Notes under the pieces: generated by a model | Seen by the model: the letters and a program-made list of their open reading frames with translations, nothing else | Told to the model about the DNA's origin: nothing | The model's database searches: none | Made by a program: the position numbers and the translations under genes | Shown here: in pieces, positions 37,792 to 46,903 of the stretch | How positions within the stretch are numbered: the first letter of the stretch is position 1 | Layout: every line of letters starts with the position of its first letter | From: Paludibacteraceae bacterium | Lineage (GTDB): Bacteria > Bacteroidota > Bacteroidia > Bacteroidales > Paludibacteraceae | NCBI GenBank assembly: GCA_028694915.1 | Contig: JAQVJY010000004.1 | Location: 1 to 64,000, forward strand | DNA length: 64,000 nucleotides | Direction: 5' to 3'

Positions 37792-38157
37792 ATGGCTGAA
37801 CATAATGATTTTGGGAAAGAAGGTGAGCTACAAGCACAACGTTTTTTACAATCAAAAGGTTATCAAATTATAGCTTGCAATTGGCGCTCTGGCAAAAACG
37901 AACTCGATATTGTAGCTCGCTTATCAAATGTTTTAGTGATAGTGGAAGTCAAATCACGATCGACCGAATATTTTGAGCATCCCAAAGATGCCATAACCAA
38001 TGCTAAAATACGTCGAACGGTAGAAGCTGCACACGAATATGTATTATCGCATGGTTTAGACATAGACGTTCGCTTCGATGTAATAAGCGTTATACCAAGT
38101 CCCAGCGGCTATAAAATTGAACACATAGAAGATGCCTTTTTAGCTCCAATCAATTAA
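37792..38157 (+). CDS. YraN family protein (UPF0102)
   Basis: A 121-residue protein of the YraN family, which has a Holliday-junction-resolvase-like PD-(D/E)xK fold. Seen here are NDFGKEGELQAQRFLQSKGY, NWRSGKNELDIVARL with the predicted metal-binding Asp, and VIVEVKSRS with the ExK pair, then RFDVISVI. Length is typical. Start chosen by the promoter element just upstream. Biological role not settled for the family. It is followed by two tRNA genes with their own promoter. Confidence 0.9.
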   Translation: MAEHNDFGKEGELQAQRFLQSKGYQIIACNWRSGKNELDIVARLSNVLVIVEVKSRSTEYFEHPKDAITNAKIRRTVEAAHEYVLSHGLDIDVRFDVISVIPSPSGYKIEHIEDAFLAPIN

Positions 38158-38268
38158 CGAACCACAAAATTACGCACGAAGAAAATAGCACAATATTTTA
38201 GTTATCAAACCCTTACAAAAGGCGCTATAATTTTTCACAAACTTCTTGTGTAATTCAACAAAAAAGAT

Positions 38269-38276
38269 TACTTTTG
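38269..38276 (+). promoter_or_regulatory. Promoter of the tRNA-Asn pair
   Basis: TACTTTTG, exact TAnnTTTG, with CTTG at 38245-38248 placed 20 bases upstream. It lies 37 bases before the first tRNA. Confidence 0.65.
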
Positions 38277-38313
38277 CCGAGCAATTCCGATGAGGACTGC
38301 AAGTTTTATTTAT

Positions 38314-38390
38314 TCTTCCTTAGCTCAGTTGGTTAGAGCATCTGACTGTTAATCAGAGGGTCCTTGGTTCAAGTCCAAGAGGGAGAGCCA
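38314..38390 (+). tRNA. tRNA-Asn (GTT), CCA encoded
   Basis: Acceptor TCTTCCT pairs with AGGGAGA (one T-G), D arm GCTC/GAGC, anticodon stem TCTGA/TCAGA with loop CTGTTAA and anticodon GTT at 38348-38350, T arm CTTGG/CCAAG with TTCAAGT loop. The discriminator G is followed by an encoded CCA. Confidence 0.97.
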
Positions 38391-38444
38391 CTTTTAAAAA
38401 ACGTGAACGTGATGATGAGTCATTATTCACCACGTCACACTTAT

Positions 38445-38518
38445 TCTTCCTTAGCTCAGTTGGTTAGAGCATCTGACTGTTAATCAGAGGGTCCTTGGTT
38501 CAAGTCCAAGAGGGAGAG
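38445..38518 (+). tRNA. tRNA-Asn (GTT), second copy, CCA not encoded
   Basis: Identical to the first copy through the discriminator base G at 38518, but the next three bases are CTA in place of CCA. Maturation would need trimming and CCA addition by nucleotidyltransferase. Spacing from copy one is 54 bases, and both share the upstream promoter. Confidence 0.95.
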
Positions 38519-38579
38519 CTACTTTTTAGAAGGTAAAGCACTAGTTTTAGGGTTTTACATGACAAGAAGAGACAATTGG

Positions 38580-38610
38580 AAGCCGCAACTTTTTTAGCAG
38601 CGGCTTTTTT
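38580..38610 (+). terminator. Terminator of the tRNA-Asn unit
   Basis: AAGCCGC (38580-38586) pairs with GCGGCTT (38600-38606), 13-base loop, then T run. Confidence 0.8.
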
Positions 38611-38644
38611 ATTTTCTAAAAAACGCCAACAAGTATTTCCGCAC

Positions 38645-39619
38645 ATGAAAAAAGTTCTCGGCATGGGCAATGCACTTGTGGATATCCTAATGATGTTAAA
38701 ATCTGACGATTTATTACATCAGCTCAGGTTACCCAAAGGGAGCATGCAACTCATAAACGAGGCAAAGATGCGGGAAATTCAAGAAGCTACCATTCTACTC
38801 GATCAACATGTAGCGACTGGCGGTTCCGTTTCAAACACAATTTCTGGCTTAGCACGATTAGGAGTCGACGTGGGCTTTATCGGTAAAATCGGCAACGATT
38901 CTATCGGTGATTTCTTCAAGGTTGATTCGTTCGAAAATGGTGTACTCACCTATTTGCTAGGCTCACAATTACCATCTGGTCGTTGCCACGTACTCATTTC
39001 GCCCGATAGCGAACGCACCATGTGTACGTATTTAGGCGCAGCTAGCGACCTACGTGCCACGGATTTACACGAACGCATGTTTAGCGATTTCGACGTACTA
39101 CACATCGAATGTTATCTGGTCGAAAATCGTGAATTAATGGTACGCACGGCCGAAATGGCAAGAGCAGCTAACATGAAACTTTCACTGGATTTAGCCAGTT
39201 ATAATGTAGTAGAATCGAATCTTGACTTTTTGCGCGACTTTGTAAAAAACTACGTTGATATTGTATTTGCAAATGCCGAAGAAGCTTTTGCTTTTACCGG
39301 CAAACAAGATAAAGAAGCGGTAGCCGAAATCGCTTCGATGTGCGATATCGCAGCTGTAAAAGTGGGCAAACGCGGCTCTTTTATCCAATCGGGCGACGAA
39401 TTTCACACCATTGGAGCGGCTAAAGTAAATTGCATCGACTCCACAGGTGCTGGCGACTTATATGCAGCTGGCTTTTTATACGGATATGCACGCGATTTAT
39501 CACTCGATAAATGTGCCAAAATTGGGACCATTTGCGCTGGTAACGTTATTCAAACCATTGGCGCTAAAATAGACGATCGCATTTGGAAATCCATTAATGC
39601 CATTGTGTCTAACTTCTAA
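38645..39619 (+). CDS. PfkB family sugar/nucleoside kinase (adenosine kinase-like)
   Basis: A 324-residue ribokinase-fold kinase. I chose the ATG at 38645 (MKKVLGMGNALVDIL); the longer frame from 38576 runs through the tRNA terminator. Family signs are GGSVSNTISGLARLG and GFIGKIGNDSIGDFF in the N-terminal half (first PfkB signature region), and DSTGAGDLYAAGFLYG near the C-terminus, whose GAGD holds the catalytic Asp and anion hole. The overall pattern resembles the adenosine kinase-like branch found in Bacteroidota, but the substrate is not certain. A strong terminator follows. Confidence 0.9.
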   Translation: MKKVLGMGNALVDILMMLKSDDLLHQLRLPKGSMQLINEAKMREIQEATILLDQHVATGGSVSNTISGLARLGVDVGFIGKIGNDSIGDFFKVDSFENGVLTYLLGSQLPSGRCHVLISPDSERTMCTYLGAASDLRATDLHERMFSDFDVLHIECYLVENRELMVRTAEMARAANMKLSLDLASYNVVESNLDFLRDFVKNYVDIVFANAEEAFAFTGKQDKEAVAEIASMCDIAAVKVGKRGSFIQSGDEFHTIGAAKVNCIDSTGAGDLYAAGFLYGYARDLSLDKCAKIGTICAGNVIQTIGAKIDDRIWKSINAIVSNF

Positions 39620-39650
39620 TAAAATTTTTCACAAAACTTATTGATACAAC

Positions 39651-39687
39651 AAAAAAGCGCTGCTCACAAGTGAACAGCGCTTTTTTT
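39651..39687 (+). terminator. Intrinsic terminator after the PfkB kinase gene
   Basis: AAAAAAGCGCTG (39651-39662) pairs with CAGCGCTTTTTT (39675-39686); inner TCAC/GTGA extends the stem. It also faces the convergent glycogen phosphorylase gene. Confidence 0.88.
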
Positions 39688-39700
39688 AGATTCAACCCGA

Positions 39701-42271
39701 TTAGTTCAATCGTTGCAACCAACGTACATAGCAGAAATCCATACGATGAGGCAAATCGCTATTTTTAGGGAACATACGGAAAGCGTATTTATAAGTTCCA
39801 CCTTGTGATAGTTGATAATCCAACTTGTACACAAGCAAAGAACCTTCACGTTTCACTAAATCAAATTCTTTTACTTCCGACACATGAGTTTGACCTTTAG
39901 CGTCTTGGTAAGTTACCACCAACTCGATACCAATACCATTATCATTCAAACCTTTAGTATCAATTTGAGCGGTAATATCATAATGATCGCCTACTTCCAC
40001 CGATTGATGATCTAAGTTTTTAATATCCAATGATTTTAACTCAATTTCATCCCAATGAGTGGCCACATTATGTTTCCAAGCAGCCAATTCTTTTGCTTTT
40101 GCAAAATTGTTAGCACAAACTTCTGCCGACCGTTTTGAAAGAGGCGTGTAGAAACGTTCGATATAATCATCAATCATACGTTTAGTAGTAAAACGTGGCG
40201 TAATTTCAGCAATCGATTTTTTGATAGTTGCTACCCATTCTGGTGAAAAACCTTTGGTATTTTTAGCAAAATAGAGTGGGATAATTTCATTTTCCAACAT
40301 ACTATAAATCGTTGCCGCATCGAGTTGATCTTGATGTTCTTGATTTTCATATGTACGTTTTTCGGTAAGTGCCCAACCTGCACCTTTTACATAACCTTCG
40401 AGCCACCAACCATCAAGTACCGAGAAGTTTAACACACCATTCATCTGTGCTTTTTCACCAGATGTGCCAGATGCTTCCAAGGGACGAGTTGGCGTATTCA
40501 ACCAAATATCAACACCTGAAATTAAACGTTTAGCTAAACGCATATCATAATTTTCCAAGAAAATTACTTTACCCAAAAATTGAGGCATGCGTGAAATTTC
40601 AATGATACGTTTGATCAAATTTTGACCGCCACCATCAGCAGGATGCGCTTTACCTGTAAATAAGAACTGAACCGGACGAAGTGGATCGTTCACAATACGT
40701 TCCAAACGTTCCAAGTCGGTAAACAAGAGGTGAGCACGTTTATAGGTAGCAAAACGACGACCAAATCCAATTATCAACGCATTAGGATTGATACGCTCTA
40801 AAATAGATACAATTTTAGAAGGGTCTTGTTGTGTTTTCAACCAGTTTTCTTCAAATTGTAATTTGATATAATCAATCAATTTATTCTTCAAAGCCGTACG
40901 TGTAGCCCAAATTTCTTCGTTGGGAACAGCATGAATTTTGTTCCAGATTTTCAAGTTAGACTGATCTTGATAAAAATCTTTATCGAAATATTTTTCGTAA
41001 ATTGCTTTCCATTCCGAAGCCGCCCATGTAGGCATATGCACACCATTGGTAACATAACTCACATGTAATTCTTCTGGGAAATAACCTTCCCAAATAGGAT
41101 TAAACATTTCTTGCGACACTTTACCGTGTAACCAGCTCACACCATTCACAAATTGGCAAGTATTACAAGCAAATACACTCATCGAGAATTTTTCTTGCGT
41201 ACCAGGATTTTCACGTCCCATATCGATAAAATCATTCCACGAAATGCCTAATTTTGCAGGATATTCACCCATATATTTACCAAATAAACTTTCTTCAAAG
41301 CTATCGTGACCAGCAGGAACTGGCGTATGAACGGTATAAAGTGAACTTGCACGAACAGCTTCCAAAGCTTCAGGCAAGGTTAAACCACCAGCCACAAAAT
41401 CGACCATGCGTTGTGCATTAATCAACGCTGCATGACCTTCGTTGCAATGGTAAACTTGTTTTTTGATACCTAACTTTTTCAAAGCTAACATACCACCAAT
41501 ACCAAGCATAATCTCTTGTTTCATACGATTTTCCCAATCGCCACCATACAATTGATGTGTAATAACACGGTCGAATTCACTATTCATTTCCATGTCGGTA
41601 TCCAACAAGTAAAGCGAAACGCGTCCCACAGCCACTTTCCAAAGATATGCATATACAATACGCTCTGGATAAGGAACTTCTACTATTACAGGTTGATCAT
41701 TTTCATCTTTAACCTGAGTAATAGGCAACATATTAAAATTTTGAGCCTCATATTTAGCTATTTGTTGACCTTCCATCGATAAGGTTTGTGTAAAGTAACC
41801 ATAACGATATAAGAAACCAATGGCTGTCATATCCACATTGTGGTCAGATGCTTCTTTTAAATAATCACCTGCCAAAACGCCTAAGCCACCAGAATAAATT
41901 TTCAAATGGTCAGTTAAACCATATTCCATACTAAAATAAGCCACAGAAGGCGTTTTAGTACTTGGTTTTGTATCTACATACGCACGGAATTCGGCATACA
42001 CCTCATCCAATTTCTTGAGAAATTTCTCGTCAGTTGAAAGTGCTACAAACCGATCAATTTTTACAATTTCCAACATCGTAATTGGATTATGACGACACTG
42101 GCTCCACAATTGTGGATCAATACTACGGAAAAGTGATTTGGCACTCACATTCCAAACCCACCATAAATTTTTGGAAATCTCGTGTAAACGTTCCAAATTT
42201 TGTGGTAATCTTGTCTTAACAGTAAATTCAATCCAATTAGGATCATTCACTTGGTTGACTTTTACATCCAT
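39701..42271 (-). CDS. glgP: Alpha-glucan (glycogen) phosphorylase
   Basis: Releases glucose-1-phosphate from glycogen-like glucan using PLP. The 856 residues begin with a DUF3417 region ([17 protein letters not shown]), then the GT35 catalytic part with [20 protein letters not shown] near 110, HCNEGHAA, and the PLP-Lys region [17 protein letters not shown]. This is the shorter phosphorylase branch common in Bacteroidota and many anaerobes. It is next to the glycogen synthase gene (30 bases) on the same strand, so synthesis and breakdown are made together. Terminators of both flanks lie just downstream. Confidence 0.94.
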   Translation of the reverse strand: MDVKVNQVNDPNWIEFTVKTRLPQNLERLHEISKNLWWVWNVSAKSLFRSIDPQLWSQCRHNPITMLEIVKIDRFVALSTDEKFLKKLDEVYAEFRAYVDTKPSTKTPSVAYFSMEYGLTDHLKIYSGGLGVLAGDYLKEASDHNVDMTAIGFLYRYGYFTQTLSMEGQQIAKYEAQNFNMLPITQVKDENDQPVIVEVPYPERIVYAYLWKVAVGRVSLYLLDTDMEMNSEFDRVITHQLYGGDWENRMKQEIMLGIGGMLALKKLGIKKQVYHCNEGHAALINAQRMVDFVAGGLTLPEALEAVRASSLYTVHTPVPAGHDSFEESLFGKYMGEYPAKLGISWNDFIDMGRENPGTQEKFSMSVFACNTCQFVNGVSWLHGKVSQEMFNPIWEGYFPEELHVSYVTNGVHMPTWAASEWKAIYEKYFDKDFYQDQSNLKIWNKIHAVPNEEIWATRTALKNKLIDYIKLQFEENWLKTQQDPSKIVSILERINPNALIIGFGRRFATYKRAHLLFTDLERLERIVNDPLRPVQFLFTGKAHPADGGGQNLIKRIIEISRMPQFLGKVIFLENYDMRLAKRLISGVDIWLNTPTRPLEASGTSGEKAQMNGVLNFSVLDGWWLEGYVKGAGWALTEKRTYENQEHQDQLDAATIYSMLENEIIPLYFAKNTKGFSPEWVATIKKSIAEITPRFTTKRMIDDYIERFYTPLSKRSAEVCANNFAKAKELAAWKHNVATHWDEIELKSLDIKNLDHQSVEVGDHYDITAQIDTKGLNDNGIGIELVVTYQDAKGQTHVSEVKEFDLVKREGSLLVYKLDYQLSQGGTYKYAFRMFPKNSDLPHRMDFCYVRWLQRLN

Positions 42272-42301
42272 AATTTTTATTATCTAATTTTAATAGTATG
42301 A

Positions 42302-43924
42302 TTATTTCTTTTTACTCAATGCAATTGTATAGGCATCATAATAATAGCCAATAAATTCCTGCCAAAGAGCCTTTTGAGCGATAGCAGTTGTCTTAGCTTT
42401 AATATTTTTCTGTTCTACCGCCGAAATATTGGCATATTCAGCCATCATTTCACTAATTCGTTTCACGATGTCATGATAATTATAATCCGAGCGATGTACC
42501 ACTCCAACTCCCGTCGTAATATCTTGTGGCGTAGACGAAACCCATTGACCAAAACCTGATAAATCGGTCGTAATTGTTGGAATGCCAAACGCAGCGCTTT
42601 CCAATGGCGTATAACCCCAAGGTTCATAATAAGAAGGATATACCGTCAAATCAAAACCCACCAATAAATCATAATAAGATTTATTAAAAATACCATCGAC
42701 GCCATTCAAATAAGTAGGTACAAATATGACTTTCACTAGCTCATGTTGACGATTGGTAAGATGGAACCATTGTAAAGCATTCATAACAGGATCGTTCCAA
42801 GGTTCAACCAACGCATGTGTACTAAATGGGTTATTTAGTATCGTTTGGGTATGTGCGTGCAATTTTTGACTCAAATCTTGGCGAGGGCCGTGAGCCCAAG
42901 CTGGCACCAGTACAAAGGCCACAACTTCGCGAGATAACGGTGCCTGAGAAAGCAATTTGAGCGATTCGATAAAAGCGTCGATACCTTTATTTTTATATTC
43001 GTAACGACCTGAAGTGGAAACAAACAGAGCATTATCTTTCAACTCGTAACCTAACAAAGCCTCAGCCACTTCGCGCAATTTTAGACGAGCGGCCTTACGA
43101 GCCGATGAAAATCGAACCCCTTTTGGTACAAAATCGTCCTCAAAACCGTTAGGTGTAACCACATCGGCTGATTTATCAAGCAGTTGCGCGCATTCTTTAT
43201 TCGTAATATCACTCACCGTTGTAAAGCAATCGCAAATATGAGCTGCTATTTTTTCAATCGAATGTTTGGCTACCATATTCAACTCACGAGCCATTTGATC
43301 GCCATTGTATTCAGTCAAGTAATCGTACAATGGTTTATGATTTCCGGCAATAGAACGACCAATAGAAGTAGCATGAGTTGTAAAAACAGTAGCGACTTTT
43401 GGTAAATAATGTTTTACATAACATACTCCAAAAGCCGTCATCCACTCATTAAAGTGGGCAAGAATCTTTTTCTTGCCTAAATCGTGAAATTGTATAAAAC
43501 TATCCACCACTTTACCCGAAGCATAACCAAACATACTTGCTTCATCGTAATCGCCATAAGCGGTTAAAGATTCCACACCAAACCACATCCAGAAATCACC
43601 GTAAATACGATTTTTTTCTTCCAAAAAAGGCTTAAAATCAACCAAAATAACAAGTGGTTTTCCCGATACATCCCATCGGCCAACACGTACATGTAAATTG
43701 TCATGTTCGCGAGCATACGTTACCCAATCCGCAAAATCAGTAGTTGGAATAAAATCTGGCGATGGCGTTTCGGCCCAAACATCAGGACCTATAAAGCAAA
43801 GATGATCTCCAAAAGCGGTTTGTAAGGTGCGCGCACGCGTAGAAAGTACCGTATAAATACCGCCTACTTTATTGCACACTTCCCAACTCGTTTCAAAGAT
43901 ATAATCAGGATTTATATGTTTCAT
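42302..43924 (-). CDS. Glycogen synthase, GT3 (eukaryote-like) type
   Basis: A 540-residue GT-B enzyme that elongates alpha-1,4-glucan. The sequence starts FETSWEVCNKVGGIYTVLSTRA, where the KVGGIY donor-binding motif is shared by glycogen synthases, and continues with ILAHFNEWMTAFGVCYVKHYLP, TTHATSIGRSIAGN and FIVPTYLNGVDGIFNK-like stretches close to the GT3 (animal and yeast) family. The C-terminal YPSYYEPWGYTPLESAAFGIPTITTDLSG is the E-x7-E donor site. GT3 enzymes use UDP-glucose in eukaryotes; the bacterial donor is not shown. No glgC lies nearby. A TAnnTTTG promoter precedes it. Confidence 0.9.
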   Translation of the reverse strand: MKHINPDYIFETSWEVCNKVGGIYTVLSTRARTLQTAFGDHLCFIGPDVWAETPSPDFIPTTDFADWVTYAREHDNLHVRVGRWDVSGKPLVILVDFKPFLEEKNRIYGDFWMWFGVESLTAYGDYDEASMFGYASGKVVDSFIQFHDLGKKKILAHFNEWMTAFGVCYVKHYLPKVATVFTTHATSIGRSIAGNHKPLYDYLTEYNGDQMARELNMVAKHSIEKIAAHICDCFTTVSDITNKECAQLLDKSADVVTPNGFEDDFVPKGVRFSSARKAARLKLREVAEALLGYELKDNALFVSTSGRYEYKNKGIDAFIESLKLLSQAPLSREVVAFVLVPAWAHGPRQDLSQKLHAHTQTILNNPFSTHALVEPWNDPVMNALQWFHLTNRQHELVKVIFVPTYLNGVDGIFNKSYYDLLVGFDLTVYPSYYEPWGYTPLESAAFGIPTITTDLSGFGQWVSSTPQDITTGVGVVHRSDYNYHDIVKRISEMMAEYANISAVEQKNIKAKTTAIAQKALWQEFIGYYYDAYTIALSKKK

Positions 43925-43951
43925 TTATGCAGTTTTTCACATTTTAGGTCG

Positions 43952-43959
43952 CAAAGATA
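43952..43959 (-). promoter_or_regulatory. -7 promoter element of the glycogen operon
   Basis: Minus-strand TATCTTTG, exact TAnnTTTG, 28 bases before the glycogen synthase ATG. Confidence 0.6.
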
Positions 43960-44248
43960 CAAATAATTATAGAAAATAAACGTTAAAAAACAGAGAATTT
44001 GCAAATCGTTATGTTTTTCGGCTAGAAAGCTTATAAAATTGTATTGAAAATATATTTATCACTATTAATCAGATAGTTATATAACTATAAAAAAGAAAAA
44101 GATTGTAACAAACAGGTTATAAACAGCAAAAATAGATTATAGTAAAACATGTTATAAAACATATATACACATTTCATTTCCACTATAAGCATTGTGACAA
44201 AAAGTATCCGCAAAAAACACTAAGAATGGTTTGAGAGGGTATACAAAC
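43960..44248. other. AT-rich spacer upstream of the glycogen operon
   Basis: No coding frame. It holds a perfect 16-base palindrome ATAGTTATATAACTAT (44073-44088) and several GTTATAAA-like repeats (about 44115-44160), possible operator or bent-DNA signals. No DnaA-box cluster was found, so it does not look like a replication origin. Confidence 0.5.
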
Positions 44249-44283
44249 AAAAAAAGTTGACAATAAATTGCCAACTTTTTTTG
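44249..44283 (-). terminator. Terminator of lon
   Basis: AAAAAAAGTTG and CAACTTTTTTT pair around CAAT/ATTG inner pairs; 18 bases past the lon stop codon. Confidence 0.82.
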
Positions 44284-44300
44284 GTGAATAGGATGATTGA

Positions 44301-46712
44301 TTACAATAAAGCTTCCTTCAAAGCCTCGCGAACGTCTTTCACAAAATGGAAATGAAGACCTTTAAGATAAATATCGCTAATCTCCTCAATATCTTTACGA
44401 TTATCTTCGCACAAAATAATATCGGTAATGCCTGCTCGTTTAGCCGCTAAAATCTTTTCTTTGATACCACCCACAGGCAAAAGTTTGCCTCGCAGCGTAA
44501 TTTCGCCAGTCATGGCTAAGTTTTTGCGCACCTTGCGTTTGGTAAAGGCCGATGCTAAAGCGGTAAGCATGGTAATACCAGCTGATGGACCATCTTTGGG
44601 GATAGCACCTTCTGGCACATGAATATGTACATTGTAATCCTCGAACATAACTTCGTCAATGCCAAATAAATCAGCGTGTGCTTTAAGGTATTCAAGTGCC
44701 AACATAGCCGATTCCTTCATCACCTCGCCCAAATTACCTGTGAGAGTCAATTTGCCACCCTTTCCTTTGCTCAGACTCGACTCAATATAAAGAATTTCGC
44801 CACCAACACTCGTCCAAGCCAAGCCCGTGACCACGCCGTAATAATCATTGCCTTGATAAAAATCGTGCATATAACGTGGCGCTCCTAAATACACCTTTAA
44901 ATCTTCGATGGTCAAAGCTGGTTCAAACACTTCGTCAGACGCAATTTTACGCGCCACTTTACGCATTAGTTTAGCAATAACACGGTCCAACTCGCGCACA
45001 CCAGATTCGCGTGTATAATTATCCACCAAATGACGAACTACTGATTTAGAGAATTTAATACGTGACTTGTCGATACCATGGGCAGCTAATTGTTTTGGAA
45101 TCAAATGACGCATGGCAATTTCCACTTTTTCTTCAGCAATATAACCAGTTACTTCGATGAGCTCCATACGGTCGAGCAGTGGTTGCGAAACAGAACTTAA
45201 TGTATTAGCCGTGGCAATGAACAACACTTTTGATAAGTCGTAATCTACATCCAAAAAATTATCATGAAAAGCGTTATTTTGTTCAGGGTCAAGCACTTCA
45301 AGTAATGCCGAAGCTGGATCGCCTTTAAAATCAGAACTTACTTTATCTATTTCGTCCAAAACAAACACCGGATTTGACGAGCCCGCTTTATTCAAATTTT
45401 GAATAATACGTCCAGGCATAGCGCCAATATAGGTACGACGATGACCACGAATTTCGGACTCATCGTGCAAACCACCAAGCGACATACGAATATATTTTCG
45501 TCCAAGCGTTTCAGCTATTGATTTACCAAGCGATGTTTTACCAACACCAGGAGGGCCATATAGGCAAATAATTGGCGCTTTCAAATCACCTTTTAGTTTA
45601 AGTACAGCCAAATGTTCAATAATCCGTTCTTTTACCTTATCCAAACCAAAATGGTCGCGATCGAGCACCTTTTGAGCTTTTTTCAAATCAAAGTTATCGT
45701 TGGTATAATCGTTCCAAGGTAAATTAACAAGCGTTTCTACATAGTTTAATTGAACCGAATAGTCGGGGGCATGAGGATGTGTACGTTCTAATTTTGCCAA
45801 TTCTTTTTGGAAAATTTCCGCTGTTTTTACATCCCATTTCTTAGTCTTCGCCTTTTCGCGAAACGAGCTAATTTCCTGCTCAGCACCGCCACCACCCAAC
45901 TCTTCTTGAATGGTTTTCATTTGCTGTTGCAAGTAATATTCACGCTGTTGTTGATCCATATCAAGACGCGCTTTCGACTGAATAGACGCTTTAATCTCCA
46001 GCAATTGCGATTCTTTTGTTAAAACGTCAAGTAACTGATAGCCACGCTCCTTCATGTCGTCCAATTCCAACAAACGCTCTTTTTCGGTCAACTTCAGTCC
46101 AAAATTGGCACAAATAAAGTTAATCAGCGATGATGGTTGCTCTATATTTCGAATTGCAAAGGAAGCTTCTTCGGGCATTGAACCAGAATTTTTAATAATC
46201 TTCACGGCCAATTCCTTAATCGCTTCTAGCAAGGCAATAAACACGCGATCATCGTCTTTGGGAAATGATTCGGTCAACAAATCGACACTCGCCATCATAT
46301 ACGGATCAAGCGCATTCACTTGTAAAATTTTTGCACGCTGTTTTCCTTGCAAAATCACCGTAGTCGATCCGTCGGGCATTTCCAAAATACGAATAATACG
46401 AGCAATCGTACCAATAGGATACAAATCAGTTAAAGTTGGTTCTTCTACACGTGCGTCACGTTGCGTAGTCACAAAAAGTTCACCACTGTTATTGTAAACT
46501 TCGCGAATCAATTTCAGCGATTTTTTGCGACCAACCGACACTGGCATCACCACCTGAGGATACAATACCATGTTACGCAATGGCAACACAGGCATCACAT
46601 CGCCCGATTGACAAGCCAAAGGGGTACTATCTTCATCGGACATCAACGGGATGAAATCACTTTGAACATCACCCGTTTCTTCTCCAAACATATTGTCAAA
46701 CATTACTTTCAT
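44301..46712 (-). CDS. lon: ATP-dependent Lon protease
   Basis: Degrades misfolded and regulatory proteins. About 803 residues from the ATG at 46712; a TTG at 46739 and ATGs at 46703 and 46691 are other options. The N-terminal substrate domain includes [20 protein letters not shown]; the AAA+ module has Walker [10 protein letters not shown] and Walker [10 protein letters not shown]; the protease domain carries [11 protein letters not shown] with catalytic Ser and [13 protein letters not shown] with catalytic Lys. Length fits the family. Two copies of TTTGTCAG lie just upstream and resemble elements before groES, suggesting shared stress control. Confidence 0.96.
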   Translation of the reverse strand: MKVMFDNMFGEETGDVQSDFIPLMSDEDSTPLACQSGDVMPVLPLRNMVLYPQVVMPVSVGRKKSLKLIREVYNNSGELFVTTQRDARVEEPTLTDLYPIGTIARIIRILEMPDGSTTVILQGKQRAKILQVNALDPYMMASVDLLTESFPKDDDRVFIALLEAIKELAVKIIKNSGSMPEEASFAIRNIEQPSSLINFICANFGLKLTEKERLLELDDMKERGYQLLDVLTKESQLLEIKASIQSKARLDMDQQQREYYLQQQMKTIQEELGGGGAEQEISSFREKAKTKKWDVKTAEIFQKELAKLERTHPHAPDYSVQLNYVETLVNLPWNDYTNDNFDLKKAQKVLDRDHFGLDKVKERIIEHLAVLKLKGDLKAPIICLYGPPGVGKTSLGKSIAETLGRKYIRMSLGGLHDESEIRGHRRTYIGAMPGRIIQNLNKAGSSNPVFVLDEIDKVSSDFKGDPASALLEVLDPEQNNAFHDNFLDVDYDLSKVLFIATANTLSSVSQPLLDRMELIEVTGYIAEEKVEIAMRHLIPKQLAAHGIDKSRIKFSKSVVRHLVDNYTRESGVRELDRVIAKLMRKVARKIASDEVFEPALTIEDLKVYLGAPRYMHDFYQGNDYYGVVTGLAWTSVGGEILYIESSLSKGKGGKLTLTGNLGEVMKESAMLALEYLKAHADLFGIDEVMFEDYNVHIHVPEGAIPKDGPSAGITMLTALASAFTKRKVRKNLAMTGEITLRGKLLPVGGIKEKILAAKRAGITDIILCEDNRKDIEEISDIYLKGLHFHFVKDVREALKEALL

Positions 46713-46732
46713 ATAAATTTTGATCTTTGCAT

Positions 46733-46759
46733 CTGACAAAATAACATTTTACTGACAAA
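46733..46759 (-). promoter_or_regulatory. Two direct repeats upstream of lon
   Basis: TTTGTCAG on the minus strand occurs twice (46733-46740 and 46752-46759), 19 bases apart. The same octamer in reverse, CTGACAAA, is at 8992-8999 before groES. On the minus strand TGGCTG-N5-TTGT lies at 46755-46769 with GG ten bases from GT, a partial sigma-54 likeness. Function is inferred. Confidence 0.4.
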
Positions 46760-46903
46760 TTAACAGCCATGATACTATCTCGCCTAGCAAGTATTAATAT
46801 TAAAACTCACTCAAAATAAATCATTTAACCTCAAAAAAGTTAAATAGTAACTAATTAAGTCAATTGTTATGCCAAATAGATTAAGGGAAAAATAAAAACA
46901 GCG

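Noticed and set aside
38314-38521. Direct repeat as a possible CRISPR or attachment site
   Set aside because: The repeated unit is a tRNA-Asn gene in tandem; there are only two copies and no integrase nearby.
38576-38644. Extended start of the PfkB kinase
   Set aside because: The extension runs through the tRNA terminator hairpin; the ATG at 38645 begins the conserved domain.
43925-44300. AT-rich spacer as replication origin
   Set aside because: No cluster of DnaA boxes and no dnaA, dnaN or similar neighbour.
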